Source of the DNA: Tridacna crocea
Taxonomy: Eukaryota; Mollusca; Bivalvia; Cardiida; Cardiidae
NCBI GenBank assembly: GCA_943736015.1
Contig: OX031065.1
Location: 30,022,427-30,086,426, forward strand
Direction of reading: 5' to 3'
Length of the DNA stretch: 64,000 bases
In this document: positions 36,501 through 51,500 of the stretch, one piece after another
How positions within the stretch are numbered: position 1 is the first letter of the stretch
How the letters are laid out: every line of letters begins with the position of its first letter
Translations under genes and position numbers: made by a program
The notes under the pieces: model-generated
Told to the model about the DNA's origin: nothing
Databases searched by the model: none
Seen by the model: the letters and a program-made list of their open reading frames with translations, nothing else

Positions 36501-39500
36501 GAGAAAATGCTGGTAACCAGCATTTTCTTCTTTTCCCACATTGTTTTCTACTCTTTTAAAGTCAAGTTTCTAATTTCTGAGTCACATTTATTTCATCGTC
36601 TGCAAATTTTTTTCAATTTGGACAAGTTTACAATTTTGTTGTTTAGTTAAGACTTAACTATATACCACACAATCCCAACTTTTGACACACCTGTGAAAGA
36701 AACCCTTTGAAAACACTGTCGGAAAAGGAGAAAATGCTGGTAACCAGCATTTTCTCCTTTTCCCATAATGTTTTCTTATTTTCCTAAGACAAATTTCAGT
36801 TCTTCAGTCACTTTTATTTTGCTGTCTGCAAATACTTTCTATTTGGACAAGTCTACAATTCTGTCATTTGGTAAAGAGTTAAAACAAAACACATGGGCAT
36901 TTCCAGTCTAGAAATAATGTCTAATTGATTGCAATTTCAAGGTTGCTCTTGCCTTGGATTTTTCAACCTGCAGAAGATTTAGATCAAAGATCGCCGCCTG
37001 TATTTTCCAACCATTCTTGAATGTATTTTTAGTCTCAAGTTTAGAAAGAGACTAAATATTTGATTGGTGAAACCATTTAGTTCGGCCAGTCAGATATTGC
37101 ATTACACTGAAATCAAGAAATTCTTGACTAAAAACAGTCTGTAAAAATTTATGAGTATGTGATAAATGTATGTATTCCCCACTTCCAGTTTCTTATAAAG
37201 AATTAACTGTTTACCACACAATGACAACTTTTAACACCCTTTAGGAAAGAAGCCTGTTGTAAAACATTGTCCGAAAAGGAGAAAATGCTGGTTACCAGCA
37301 TTTTCTCCTTTTCCCACAATGTTTTTTACCCTTTCAAGATCATATTCTATTATTTGAGTTACATTAAAATTAAGTCTGCAAATGCTTTCAATTTGGACAA
37401 GGCTAGAATTTTTTTGTCTGGTAAAGAGTTAAAGAGTCATCAACAGTCATTGGCAGTCACTCACATGTAATATACCAAATCCTGAAGCAATGTTGTATCG
37501 CCATGATGAGACAGCTGTGAGGCCCATCAAATATGGACTAGCTCCATGATATGAATTTCTGGAAAAAATAATTCAAAATGAAATATTCCAATAAAAAGTA
37601 TAACCACCCATCAATACAGCTACCAAGTATATATAGGCCACTACATCTTTTGAATATTTTGTTTTATGTTTCACTCTTTCATGTTGTGGCAGCAACCCTT
37701 GTTTTCCTTCTTATCAATACTTTGCACAATACTCTTTCCAGAGCTCAGGCTATTCCCCAACATAAACATTGCCCAATTATTGTTCAAGAGTAAAAGGGGA
37801 ATAATTCCTGTAACAACACCTGTCAAAAGTGTTTGGAAATAGCTTGGCTAACTCAGGTTTTGAATGAGGAAATAACTTAAATTCATTTAGGAATATTTTC
37901 ATTTCAAATAATGACTGCCATGTCAAAAGCACAAGTTGTCATAGCTTATTCTTTGTTCAATTGTTTTTTTTAAATTCAAGTCACCTCAGTAATCAAAGCA
38001 TTGAGAACGCTGAAGTGGTATGTGTCACGGAGGCCATTGTTTGTACTGTCAGATTGAAGATTTTAATGAACTTATTTAGCAGAATAAGCATTACTTTTAA
38101 TCTATTCTTGCATATGATTAAAAATGAAAGATAGTAAATCTTACTATTATGTGCTAACAACTATTTACCGCAAAGAAATTACATCAAATACACCGGTATG
38201 CAGCCTGGCCATCAGGAGGGCTAGATCATTAGCTTCTGATCCACTGTTTGTAAAATATACCACCTAAAATAAACATGAAAAACTTAAACAGAGTAAAACT
38301 CTATCAGGTACATGTATATGTCGCTTCTTAACCCTGTACCACCAGGCAAAAAAGTGACTCACATGTTGCAATTTTTCTTTGAAAAGGTGAAAAATAAGAA
38401 AATGCTGGTTACCAGCATTTTCTCCTTTTCCCGCAATGTTTTCTAAAGGCTTCTTCTTAGGGTTTTCAAAAGTTGTCATTGTGTGGCAAAGGGTTAAGAG
38501 CATTTTCATAAAATTTAACTGCACTGTTCTCTATGGTTGAATTGCTTTGTTCAACCATACTACTCACTTTTTTATTGTAGTAAACAACAAAACAAAATTT
38601 AATACTTCAAATTTAGACTGCAATTTACTACATGTATCAATGCTTTTTTTTTCAAATTCCACTATCTGAGTAAAATTAAATAACCCTCTTTTCATGAAGG
38701 GTTACTGGTACCTTTGAACTGAACATGTGTCAAATATTATGCATTTCCCCACTTTTCTAAACAAGTAGCTGCACCTTTAAAATGCAGTGTTTTCTCCTCA
38801 TTTATATTGATATGCTGTTTCATATTCATCTGTCATTAATGCAAGAAGATCTATCCATTATCATATATCATGGTGACCAGCATTTTCTTCTTTTCTCACA
38901 AATTTTTCTTCTCTTCTAAAGTCAAGTTTCAATTTTTGAGTCATGTTTATTTTGTCGTCTACAAGTGCTTTCAATTTGGACAAGTCTAAAATTTTGTCGT
39001 TTGGTAATGAGTTTAAGAGGAATAAATCTGTTGCAAAGACTATCATCATCTAAATAAAAGACTGAATAATAATCGGTTCACATACAGGCAGAACAACTAT
39101 GACTTTCTAATGTATCTAACAACAACAATCTGTGTCTACTATATTTACTGAAATAGTTGACAATTCACCTGCAAATGTTGAGGTAGCCTATCTGTGAGTT
39201 TTTTGGCATATTCATGTAGATTTGGATGCATGTAGATGTTGGTTGTATGCCACAGCTTCCTGATCTGCCTCTCTGCTGCTGCATTGACTTTCCTATGAAA
39301 TAAAAAAGAAAAGACAATCAGATTATGAATTGCTCACATTTCTCATTTGAGAACAAAGTGTGAACATCCGTTTAAATTTTTCTTTGATATGAGGTGATGA
39401 CCTTGTTTATCTTTACCAGGCTAACTCCATTTTCGAATTTCAACATTCTGATCCAGTTTAATGATTATCAGGATAAAAATGTAGTCTCAAGAGATTTATT

Positions 39501-42500
39501 CCCATGATCTATTTATGGACTTTAAGGAACCCCATAGGACAAAATTACAAACTTGTCTAACATATCATCAAACAAAATAATGATCTAGCCCTTTTTCATG
39601 AGGATTGGAATTAAATTTGTGACCTGCTGCATGCCCAAATGTTTTTTCAAAGATCTGTCACAGTGGCCTATTCTGCATTTCATTTTTGCTTTTTACACAT
39701 GAATCATAACAGCTGTTTTTGACCCTTCAAATTTCTGTGTTATACTGAATCTTGAATTGGTAATACTCTGAGTCTAAAGCCTAACATTAGCCTAAGAGAT
39801 AATTTACTGAAATATTTGAAAAATTGTTGAATGATTGCAATGGCTAACTAACCTTTCTGTAAACGCGAGTTTGGCACGCCCTCCCCCCCTTAGTACCTCG
39901 GAAAATGGCGTCAAATACAGAGAGAAAGAGCGTTTATTTCAGTTTTATTCTAGCTGATATTTCGCTCTAGGTTAATTAAAACAACTTTCTTATCAATTCG
40001 AATAGTGTTGGCTGTGTTGATAATTAAATAGACACGATCAAATTATCACATGTCTATAACAAATTGTGTCAGACTTTTTTATTTACATGACGCCCAATGC
40101 TGTGTTTTCATTGGCCGATAAGACATTGGAACACCTATCAATCAAAATCAGAAGAAAGGTCAATTTCACTTGTGGCAAAGCAACAAGTGAAAAATTAATA
40201 TGGCCTTTGCCATAATAATGACCATATAAGTGATGTCAACTATATCATAATACATGATATTCTCTTCTAAAAATTTATTCAGTGGGATGTTAACCATTAC
40301 CAAACAATCCCTGGTTTTCACAACCCTGAAATAGAAGCTTTTTGAAAACATTGTGGGAAAAATGAGAAAATGCTGGTAACCAGCATTTTCTCCTTTTCCC
40401 ACAATGTTTTCTACTCTGATGGACACAAATTTCAGTTTTTGAGTTATGTTTATTTTGTTGTCTGCAAGTGCTTTTAATTTGGACCAGTGTAAAATTTTGT
40501 TGTTTGATAGAGAGTTTAAAAAAAAAGTTCTACAATTCATCGGTGAGGTATAGAATTATAAGGATACAATTCTCTTTTAGATTTATCTAAACTACTGTAA
40601 TAAAAGCATATCAGAAAGACAGCTTACTGACATTATAAGAACTTTTATTAGTTGTAGTTGTATTGGGGTTTAACGCCACTTTAACAGCTAAGGTCATATC
40701 ATGGCAGTCGGTGACGCACATGTGTTTCCTGGTTTTCTCATACCAGTACTAACACAACTTTCTTTCCAAAGCCACCGACTACTTTTCTCACATGCTTCAG
40801 CAGGGGTGAGAGGCGAAAATACGCCAGAAAGAAAGTTCGCCTCAACCGGGTATCGAACTCACAACCACCAGGTCATGAATCTGACACGCTCACCACTGAG
40901 CCACCTGGGCAGGCAAAAACTCTTATAATGGTATCATTTTGAGAATCCCTTACGCTTATTTTGGTACATAACTTGATTCCACTAGTAAAAATCAGATGTC
41001 TGTGATCAATGCTTACGGATGACAGTGTCCTACGCTGACTGTTACAATTCCGGCAAATAAATCTAGATATCTTTTCCCGGTCTCATCAAACAACCACTGC
41101 ATGTGACCTTGATGTATCATCACAGGTTTTTTGTAGTATGTGAACAAGGCTGGGTTGATGTTGTCCTTTCTGACCTCCCTAGCCTCCTCGTAGGATATCC
41201 CCTGAAATGTAATGATTTATAGAAAAATAAACAGTGTTTTGGTGTCAACCTGGGCCGTGGTAAATCTCTAATTTCTCTTGTTGTCAGATGGTTTTCCACT
41301 ACTGGGGTTTTATGAATGAAAATTAAAAGGCCTACGGACTATAGCATTGATTTTTTTTTTTTGTATTTTTGAAAAATTTTTGTCCCAAAATCTGAAGGGC
41401 CACCTTTAACCCATTACCACACAATCCCTACTTTTGACGCCCCTGAGAAAGAGGGCTTCTGAAAACACTGTGGGAAAAGGAGAAAATGCTGGTAACCAGC
41501 ATTTTCTCCTTTTCCCACAGTGTTTTCTAGCCTTCCCAGGACATATTTCAATTTTTCAGTCACCTTTATTTTGTCATCTGCAAATGCTTTCAATTTAGAC
41601 CAGTCTAAATTTTTCTCGTGTGGTAATGGGTTAAGTCATTATTTCTGTTTGAAACCCTATGTTTTGGGTACACATTAACCCTTTACCACACAATGCTGAC
41701 TTTTAACAACATTGACAATAGAAGCCTTATGAAAACATTGTGAGAAAAGGAGAAAATGGTGTTAACCAGCATTTTCTCCTTTCCCCACAGTTTTCTACCC
41801 TTTCCAAATTGAATTTCAATTTTTGATTCACATTTTATTTTGTCGTCTGCAAATGCTTTCAATTTGGACTGGTCCAAAATTTTGTTGTCTGGTAAAGAGT
41901 TAACCAATTAAATGTGTGAGATGGTAAAATAGCCCTTTGAATTGTTGGAAAATTTCCCTTGTAAATGTACCTAAGAAAACAGTTTTGGTAATGATAAAAT
42001 ACTGGTCAATAGCACTTTATCCCTGTCCTATGAGTTTATCCAAAGCTTTCTGAAAATACAGTATTATTTGGTAAAACACCAATTACACTTAGTTTGAATT
42101 CAGGGCATATATTCACTCTATATTACATTTTACAGCTCTGTAAGTGCATAGATATGTTTAACTCGATTTTACCAAAAAAACACAATTTTAGACTGGCCAA
42201 ACTGTAAGCAATTGTAGATAACGAATTGGATTCAGCACAGAAGATTACACTATTATCAGAAAGAGTAGAACATTTCTGAAAAGGACAAAAGCTGGTTACC
42301 AGTATTTTCTTCTTTTTCCACAGTGTTTTCAAATGTTGTCTTGCTCAAGTATTTTCATCAAAACTGAGGATTGTATGGTAAAATATGAGAGGTTAACTTA
42401 TCACCTAACCTGCTGTACTAGTAAACATAACAATGGTAATCTGATTTTTTACCCAAAATGACAAATTTTATACATGTACCAGATATCATCAAGACAACCT

Positions 42501-45500
42501 TTCTGATTTGACCTGGTGACCTAGTTTTTTAACCCACATGACCCATATTCAACCTCATCACAGATATGACCAAGACAACCAAGACAACATTCTGACCAAC
42601 TTTCATGAGAACTATATTGCTTCTAGACTGTACAAAAGCTTTTCCTAGGATTTGACCTGATGACCAACGTTTTCTTTACCTGATATGACCCATTTTCATA
42701 CAAACTTGTCAGAGATACTATTACAACAAACATCAAACATTCAGACCATTTTCCATAAGCATTGGATAGAAAATGCGCCCCCCTCCGCCCCCCCCCCCCC
42801 CCTTCCCAGCATACACAGGTATTTCATAGATTTGACTTGGCGACCTAGTTTTATATGCAATATATCCCATTTTTAAATTCTTCAGAGATATCACCATGAC
42901 AATGATGGGGACCACCTTCCATGTGAATTAGACAAGAAATATAGCCGATAGAGTGTAGACAAGATTTCTTTCAGATTTGGCCTAGTGACCAAGTTTTTGA
43001 TCCAGCATGACCCATTTTCAGTCTGTTGCAAGACGTTATCAAAACAAAGGTTCTGATGGTCATAAGTACTGACCCGAAAATGTGGCCTCTAAAGTGTACA
43101 AATTAAAGGTTTTTCAAAGATATGACCTAGTGATTTAACTTTTGACACCACATGTCTCATTTTCAATCTATTCTAGATATCCTGAAGACAAACATATTCA
43201 ATAGTTTCATGACAGTTAGACCTAGAATTTAGCCAAAATTTGTGAACACTTCTTTTTCTAATTTACTTATTGACCTAATATTATAATTTTTCTAATGTTT
43301 TTTTTATTATTATTATCATCAATATTATTATTTATTTTTGTTTATTTTTTGATAAGATTTGATCCAGTTTTTGACCCCCAGTGATCCATTTTCAAACTTG
43401 TCCAGAAAACCATCAGACAAACATTTTGACTGATATAGGACTAGCACTGTACTGAAATGTGGCATCTATCTACTGTGTGTACACAAGTTGTTTTTTTTCA
43501 TAGACCTGTATGACTGGATGACCTAGGTTTTTACACCGACATAATTCATTTTCAGACTCATCCTGGATCTCATCCAGACAAATATTCTGACTAACTCTCA
43601 TTAATATTGTGCCGAAAATGTGACTTCTAGAGTGTACACAAGCTTTTTGTAGGATTCAATCATGTGACCTATTTTCCATTATGGACTGATATTAACAAAC
43701 TGAAGTTTTTCATAATAGCTCTTGTATAGAGAAGAAAATAGTCAAGAGCGTCGGGTAAAGTCAATGGATTGAACTGCATCTGAATTAAACTGGATTGGAT
43801 TTAATAACCAGAATGAACCGATGGACCTGGAACGGTCTCAGAAACCAAATATGACAATATTTCTTCAGTCTGGTATAAATCAACAAAGTTTTACATTTAC
43901 CATAGCCACTTACTAGTTTCAAATTTGCTAGTCTGTCAGTACTTTCAGTTCTTTGATTTTCTCTTTTGAACACTGAATACATAGTATGTTAAAACAAGGG
44001 CTGAATCTAGTTGTGAGAACTTGTGGACCGTTAACTCAGTTGTATTGTATGTAAAAATGTATTGTATGTGGGAATTTGTAAATAATGGCAATGAAATATG
44101 TTTTAACTAATTCACACCACAGTGACTTGAAGACTAGAGGTTGTTATTAGTTGTATTTCTCTGTGTACAGAGCTTGAATGTGAGGTAAAATTTCTACCTT
44201 AAAACAAGAGGGCTCATTTGCCCTAGAGCGCTCACATGAGTAAAGTTATCAATGAGGTAAAGCGCTGTTGAGATCCTTCTTTTAAAGATGTAAAACCAAG
44301 AAAATGACTCACTACTTGACCAAGTGGAATTACTATGTTACTTGTCAGAGATGTTGTCCAGACAAACGTTCTGATGTTTCATAAGTATCACCTTGAATAT
44401 ATTGCCACTTAGCTGACACAAGTTTTTTTTGTTTTTTTTTTTAATTTGGCTCAGTAACCTACTTTTTGATCAGTTGTGTCCAAATTTCAGACTTGTCTCA
44501 GGTTTCAAAAAGGAAACCTTTCTGACCAAGTGTAACCTTGAGTATCAGCCAGAAAAGATGGCCTCTAGGCTGCACACAAGGTCTTTCTCTTGTTTTACCC
44601 GTGGACCGACTTTTTGATACAACATAATCTAATTTCAACCCCGATCAAGAAATCATCAAGACAGATATTCTGTCCAAGTTTCATTAATATCAGGTTAAAG
44701 TATGGCAATTAGACTGCAAACAAAATTTCTCTATGATTAAGCCCATTGACCTACTTTTTAACCCAATGTGAACTAATTTCAATCTTGCTTAACCCATTAC
44801 CAGACAATCCCTACTTTTGACGCCCCTGAGAAAGAAACCTTTAGAAAACATTGTGGGAAAAGGAGAAAATGCTAGTAACCAGCATTTTCTCCTTTTCCCA
44901 CAATGTTTTCTACCCTTCACAAAACAATTTTCAAATTTTCAGTCACTTTTATTTTGTCGTGTGCAAATGCTTTCAATTTGGACCAATCTAAAATATTGTT
45001 ATTTGGTAATGGATTAATATATCATCAAAACAAAAATCCGACATGGTTTAATGAATGTCAGGCTGAGAAGGTGGCCTCTAGAGTACATTTTTTCTGACAT
45101 TTGATCCTGTGACCTACCTTTTGACCAGTCATTGCCCAATTTCAAACTTGTGTTAGATTATTACCAATAAAATACAATTTGACCTGCTTTCAAGAGTATC
45201 AAGCTGAAAATGTGGCATCCAGAGTGCACAGAAGGTTTTGTCTGAGATTAAACCCAGTGACCTACTTTTTGACCAACCATGACCTAATTATGAACTTGTT
45301 CAATATAACATTGAAATTTTGATCCTATGTGACCTGAATTTGAACTTTTCCGAGATATAATCAAGATAAATATTCCGACCAAGTTTCATGAGTACCTGAC
45401 TGATAATGTGGCCTCTAGTGTGAATACAATATTCGGTAAGTGACAACGAACGACAGACTAAGCACGATCAAAAAAGCTCACACCGAGCACTTCGTGCTCA

Positions 45501-48500
45501 GTCGAGCTAGAAACACCTACATACTGTAAATAGTTCTGGTTTGAAGTCACATTGTGGCATACTTGACATTCGAGCTGTTCCTGCCTCCTGGATAGACTTC
45601 CCTGAAAACAAAAACAGCAAAAATCTATGATGTTATGACCTTCTTCAGGATGATTTTCATCAAACAACAGGCTCTCTTTGAAAAAAAGTAACAGTAATGA
45701 TCCTTTTGACAATTTCTTTCATCTTTTTCTGGTTGTAGATCTAGTAATCTAGGATTAATGAAGCTTACAAGATCCTGGTGGTGATAATGTAATTTTAACA
45801 CGTACAAAATGTGCTCAGGGCGCATGATGGAAATTAAGTTTCTCAGTCTAAATATAACAGTTGTGTCATTAATTGACATGAGTGGAACCCCAACTTTCGT
45901 AGTCCTGAACTTGATGGAAAATATGCCCTCTACAAATCTAAGATTTGCTGCACTGACCTCCTTTTTGACTTCAAGATATAATCAAAACGAATAGTCTGAC
46001 CTATTTTCAAAAGTTTTCAACCGAAAATGTGGTCTCTTGAGCACACAAAAAGTTTTCTGAGACTTGTTTCGTTGACCTCTGTTTATCCGACTTGTATATC
46101 GATACAAACATTCTGAGAAACTATTATGGGTACTTGACTGAAAAAATGGTCTCTAGAATGCATGCAACGTTTTTGGCTCACTTGAAAACGAGGTGCTCAT
46201 AGTGAGCTATTGTGATTGTGCTGTTTCTGTCGTACATCGTCTGTCGTCATCTTTTTACCTTGTATACGTTTAAGAGGCCATAATTTCGGTCCGATACTCA
46301 TGAAATTACGTCAGAATGTTTGCCTTTATGCTATCTCGGACAAGTTCGAAAATGGGTCATGACAGGTCCAGAGCAAGGTCACTAGGTCAAATCTAAGAAA
46401 AAAAAATCTGTACGACCTAGAGGCCGAATTTTCTGTTCAGTACTTCTGAAGGTTGTCAGAATGTTTGCCTTGATGATAACTTGCACGAGTTTGAACATCG
46501 GTTATGTCCGGTAAAAAACTAGGTCACCAGGTCAAATCTTAGAAAAACCTTGTGTACTCTCTAGAGGACTTTTTTTTTTGGTTCAAAACCTTTGAAAGTT
46601 GGTCAGAATACTTGTCTTGACGGTATCCCCGACGTGTTCAAAAGTGGGTCATGTTGGGTCGGAAATTAGGTCACTAGGTCAAATCTTAGAAAAGCCTTGT
46701 GTATGCTCTAGGAGTCACTTTATTTAGTCAAATATTCTTGTCAGAATGTATGTCCTTATGATATCTCTGACGGGTTCAGAAGTGGTTAAAAAAATAGGCC
46801 ACTAAGTCAAATCTTAGAAAAACCATCTGTAAGCTATAGAAGGCTCATTTTTACTAAAATACACATGAATGTTAGTCAAAATGCATCTATTGATATTAGC
46901 CCACCCGGGTGGCTCAGAAGTGAGCATCTCGGACTCGTGACCTGGTGGTTGTGAGTTCAATACCTGGGTGAGGCGAACTTTCTTTCCAGTGTATTTTCAC
47001 CTCTAACCTCTACTGTAGCATGTGAGAAAAGTAGTTGGTGGCTTTGGAAAGAAAGTTGTGTAAGTACCGGTGTGAGAAAGCCAGGAAACACATGTGCGTC
47101 ACCAATTGCCATGATATGACCTTAGCTGTTAAAGTGGCGTTAAACCCTAATACAACCATCTATTGATATTATCAAGGAGGACTTTGAAAATTGGTCACTT
47201 GAAGTCAATGACCAGGTCTTGTGGAACCTGGTTACCAGCATTTTCTCCTTTTCCCACAATGTTTTTTAAAAGCTTCTTTCATAGGGTCGCTTTGAGTAGG
47301 AATTGTGTGGTAAAGGGTTAGAATGTTTTATTTCACCTCTGTAGCAAGTTAAGGGTTACGAGGTAGGCCTACTTATCTTTCCGATTGACCTGAGACATCT
47401 ATGAACAGGGCGGAGAATCACGTGACACAACAACAACAACAATAACCAGCATTTTCCCCTTTTCCCACAACGTTTTCTACCCTGCTGGAAACAAATTTCA
47501 GTTTTTGAGTTACCTTTATTTTGTCGTCTGCACGTGCTTTCAATCTGGACCTGTCTAAAATTCTTTCGTTTGGTAAAAGGTTAAAAATACAGTTTTGCCT
47601 AAGTGCATTACACGACTTGTGAAAACATTGTAAAGGAATGGGCAACTGCCTGCAACAAACCATTGCCCTTTCATCCACAAGATATCCATATCATTAAATA
47701 AAGGCATTTTCTTATTCATCAAATTCTTTCCTCCTTTCTTCATAACATTTGTAGGTGATCAGTAAAAGGTAACTCTTTACCAGAAGACAAAATTTCATCC
47801 TTGTCAAAATCGATAACATCTGCAGAAGACAAATTTAATGTGGCTCAAATGTTGCATTTTTTTCTTGAACAGGGTAGAAAACAGTGTGGAAAAAGGATAA
47901 AATGCTGGTAACCAACATTATCTTCCTTTCCATCAATGACCTTAGAGAGCTTCTTTCCCATGATCGTTAAAGTCGGCATTGTGCTGTACAAGGTACAGGA
48001 ATCGATAAGCTTTTTCCTTCCTAAACGATTGTTAAACAACCCAGAGCTGATTGGATTTGAAAAGCATTGTGGGGAAAAAAGTACAATGTTTCTAACAAGC
48101 AATTCTATCTCCTTTTCCTGCATTCATTCCACACCTTTCACATGTAAATAGCATCATTTGAGCTACATTCACTTATAATGTCCTATCAAAATAAAAAAAA
48201 AAGATAGTTAAATTTTGTAAACTAACAAAGGTTAACTCTTTCCTCCTTATTTATATAAATTGAAACACCAGGAGTGCTCAAACAATTTTGAGCATCGAAC
48301 CACCCCCGGCATACCTCGGGTGATGGGAATCATCAAATCCCTCGGCTGTGTTTAGTGGATTAATATGAACCATTGATTTGACAAGTGGCTTCTTTAAAAA
48401 AGAAGCCAGGAGAGGTCGACATCATTTTTTTCTAATACTTTTTATGCTTTTAGGTTAAATATATCTAGGAACATGTAAAGAAACAAGCAAGACAATAAAC

Positions 48501-51500
48501 GGGTAGTTGAAATCTGTTCAGTTGTAAATACATATTCATCAAAGTGGATGGCAAAAACAGGATTCCGTATTCATCCGTCCTTGTAATTTATGTAAGTCAC
48601 ACGACCTTCTTCCCGCGTTTTAAGGTCACGTGAAATTTTCCGCTGTGTTCGTTTCTATTTTTAACGAAATTCTTTTTTCTTTTTCTTCTTTTTGTTAAGA
48701 TTTAAGATTGTAATACAAAATTGAAATTGTTGGAAAGGGAATATGCAATTAAATCCTTACAATTTTGTTGAAATTCGTGATATAGAAACAAACTACGTCT
48801 ATTTCCTATTTCAGTTTTTAGACTTCGATTTCTTTATAAAATCATGACGAAACAGACTGTGTATCGGAACAATTCCCCTACAAAGATTGGATTTAGACAG
48901 CAATTTCTGAGGCAGTCAGCCTTTTAAACTCAACACTGTTGGAGAGGTCTGATGACCTCTCCAATTATTTTCATTTATTTATCGTCGCTACCGGTTGCCC
49001 ATCTGAGCGACTCCCCCAGAAGACGGTTAGTTGTTACGGGAGATAGTGCAAGGATACAGGTCGAAACTACTGAGAATTCCGCCTGGTTCTTTAACGTGCT
49101 CAGTGTGTAGCACCGTCACACGGGACCTCGGTTTAACGTCTCATCCGAAAGACTATTAGTAATTTTTTAGTTGGCCAGCCGGGGACTCGAACCCACAACC
49201 TGTAGGACATTGTTTTCACAAGTCCTACGCTCTACCTACTGAGCTATATCGGCTGACTGATATGAACCAGATCGGTACATACCCAGAAATACGCCAGTTT
49301 ACCGTTCTGAAAATTGTAAGGCTCCTCTTGAAAAACAGAACTTCCGTTTCAATTTCCTATCGAAATCTTTCTAAGCGTATTTCAGTTAAGCTGGCAAACA
49401 GTTCGTTTATTATTTAACGTGGTTTACCAATTCCGATTGAAGTTTTCACCGATAGTTAAACAGATGTGAATAACTTCATCGAGGTTGTTTATTTCGTTGC
49501 TAAACGACTGACAGTGGCCCGTCATGTATAATCTAAGCTTTGAGAACACTGATGTGGCATTTGTCAAGGAAGCCACTGCAGAGAATTAGTAATTTGAAAA
49601 CAAGGGGGCCATGATGGCCCTGGATCGCTCAACTGAGTCAATAGGCGAAATTCACTCCTCGTGCGTAATTCAATTTCTGACAATCGTCCGGTCAGTTGAT
49701 CATGAAATATGACCTCTGGAGTGTCCACAAGAAATTTCCTTAAATGGAGCTAATTTATCACCCGACTGACCCAATTTAGAACCCATAGAAAAAAAAAAAA
49801 AAAAAAAACGTTCTTAACAGTTTTCAAGTTAATTGAGCAATAAATGTGGCCTCTAGAGTGCCCACAAGATATTTGTTAAAGGACCAAGTGACCTGGTTCA
49901 TGACCCCAGGAGACCCAATTCCAAACTCTCACAACCATTCATCAAGACAAACATTCTGACCAGTTTCCTAATTTCTTAAAGTTGACCTTGTTTATCGCCC
50001 GATTGACCCAATCTAGAACTCATTAAAAAATTATCAAGACAAACATTCTGATTAATTTTCAAGTCAATTGAGCAAGAAATATAGCCTCTAGACTGCCCAC
50101 AAGGAATTTATCTAATTTGATCTAGTGACCTAGATTATGATGCCTGTCGATCCAATTTTGAACTCATCCTAGATTATAACAAAAACAAACATTCTGATTA
50201 ATTTTTAAGTCAATTGAGAAAAAAATGCGGCCTCTAGAGTGCCAAATGGTTTTGCTTTGATTTGACCTTAAGACCTAGTTTATGAACCCAGGTGACCCAA
50301 TTTAAAACTGATTAAACATGTTGTGCTCAGGCGGACTAACAAGATATGAATAGGTTCACTAAATACTAAATAACAAAGCTCCATGCTTTCCAGTTTTAGA
50401 AAACAAGAACTTAAAAAGTTCCCTTCTTTGTTCCTTTGTTCGAACTTGTGATCCCCGGGGCGGGGCCAGTTTTGACCCCGGCGACATCATTTGAACAATC
50501 TTGGTAGAGGTTCACAAAGAGATGCTACATACCAAACATAAAAGCTCAAGACCGTCCAGTTTTAGAGTAGGAGAATTTTTACCTCCCAGGGGCATCATAT
50601 GAACAAACTTGGTAAAGGTCCACTAGGAAATGCTACATACGAAATATCGAACCTCTAACGCTTCTAGTTTCAGATAAGATTTTCAAATATTTTGCTTTTT
50701 TTCCTTTCTGTTGATATGGCAACAAGAGGTAAAGGTGGAATTCAATCTTTTGAACAAATTTGGTAGAACTTCACCAAAGGAACATCCATACCAAATTTCA
50801 TCAAAATTAGCCCAGGGGTTTAGGAGAAGATCTTTAAAAGAATTCTGGACAGACGGACAGATGTAAGCCGGATAATGACCGATCAGAATTCCTCAACTTA
50901 GCACTAAGTGCTCGGGTGAGCCAAAAAAAAAAGAGAATTTATATTGTGTAAACATTTACTTGAAAATCAACTTCCTAAACAAATTGATCTTAGGTTAAAG
51001 GGAGATTACTGGTGCCAAAGTTTGCATCATTTGTACATTGGTGGTCTCCCTTCGATCTTTCAAGAGAAGTCAGGAGTAATGCCCCTTGACGGAAGGATGC
51101 ATGATGAGTAGGTAGAGAAGCCATGTAGATACATTGAATTAAATCAATGTTTTTACCTGGATACTATGATTATGAGATGTCTTTGACCGTCAGGAACTAA
51201 TTCCCAACATTACAGTTAAGTTTTCTACCTGTAAATATTCATGCACAATCAAATGAGTAGCGTGCAATCATGGGACGAATAAGCCCAAGGACGAACTGGC
51301 TTTTGAACGAACAAGCCCGGAAGCACAGTGGATAGAAAACAAGTTGCGTGCATTTCATTGCGCCAGTAGATCTAGAAGGATATGAAGAGGTGAAGCTATT
51401 TTTAGTCACAAAGAAGTATTTCAACGATCGAGGCGTTTTGCGGTTTATTACATTACGCAATTTCCAATTATATATTTGAGTGCGTTGTCTGCGCATGTCA

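Noticed and set aside
45458..45712. 84-codon open frame overlapping AGXT2 exon 2.
   Set aside because: It reads the exon in a frame without similarity and runs through both splice sites; the AGXT2 frame is supported by homology and phase.
49170..49255. tRNA gene on the minus strand with perfect A and B boxes.
   Set aside because: Acceptor-stem halves do not pair and the sequence continues into a SINE body; a derived SINE head explains it.
51239..51496. 85-codon minus-strand open frame as an AGXT2 5' exon.
   Set aside because: It overlaps dispersed repeat R5, has no matching phase and donor, and exon 1 at 60503 fits better.
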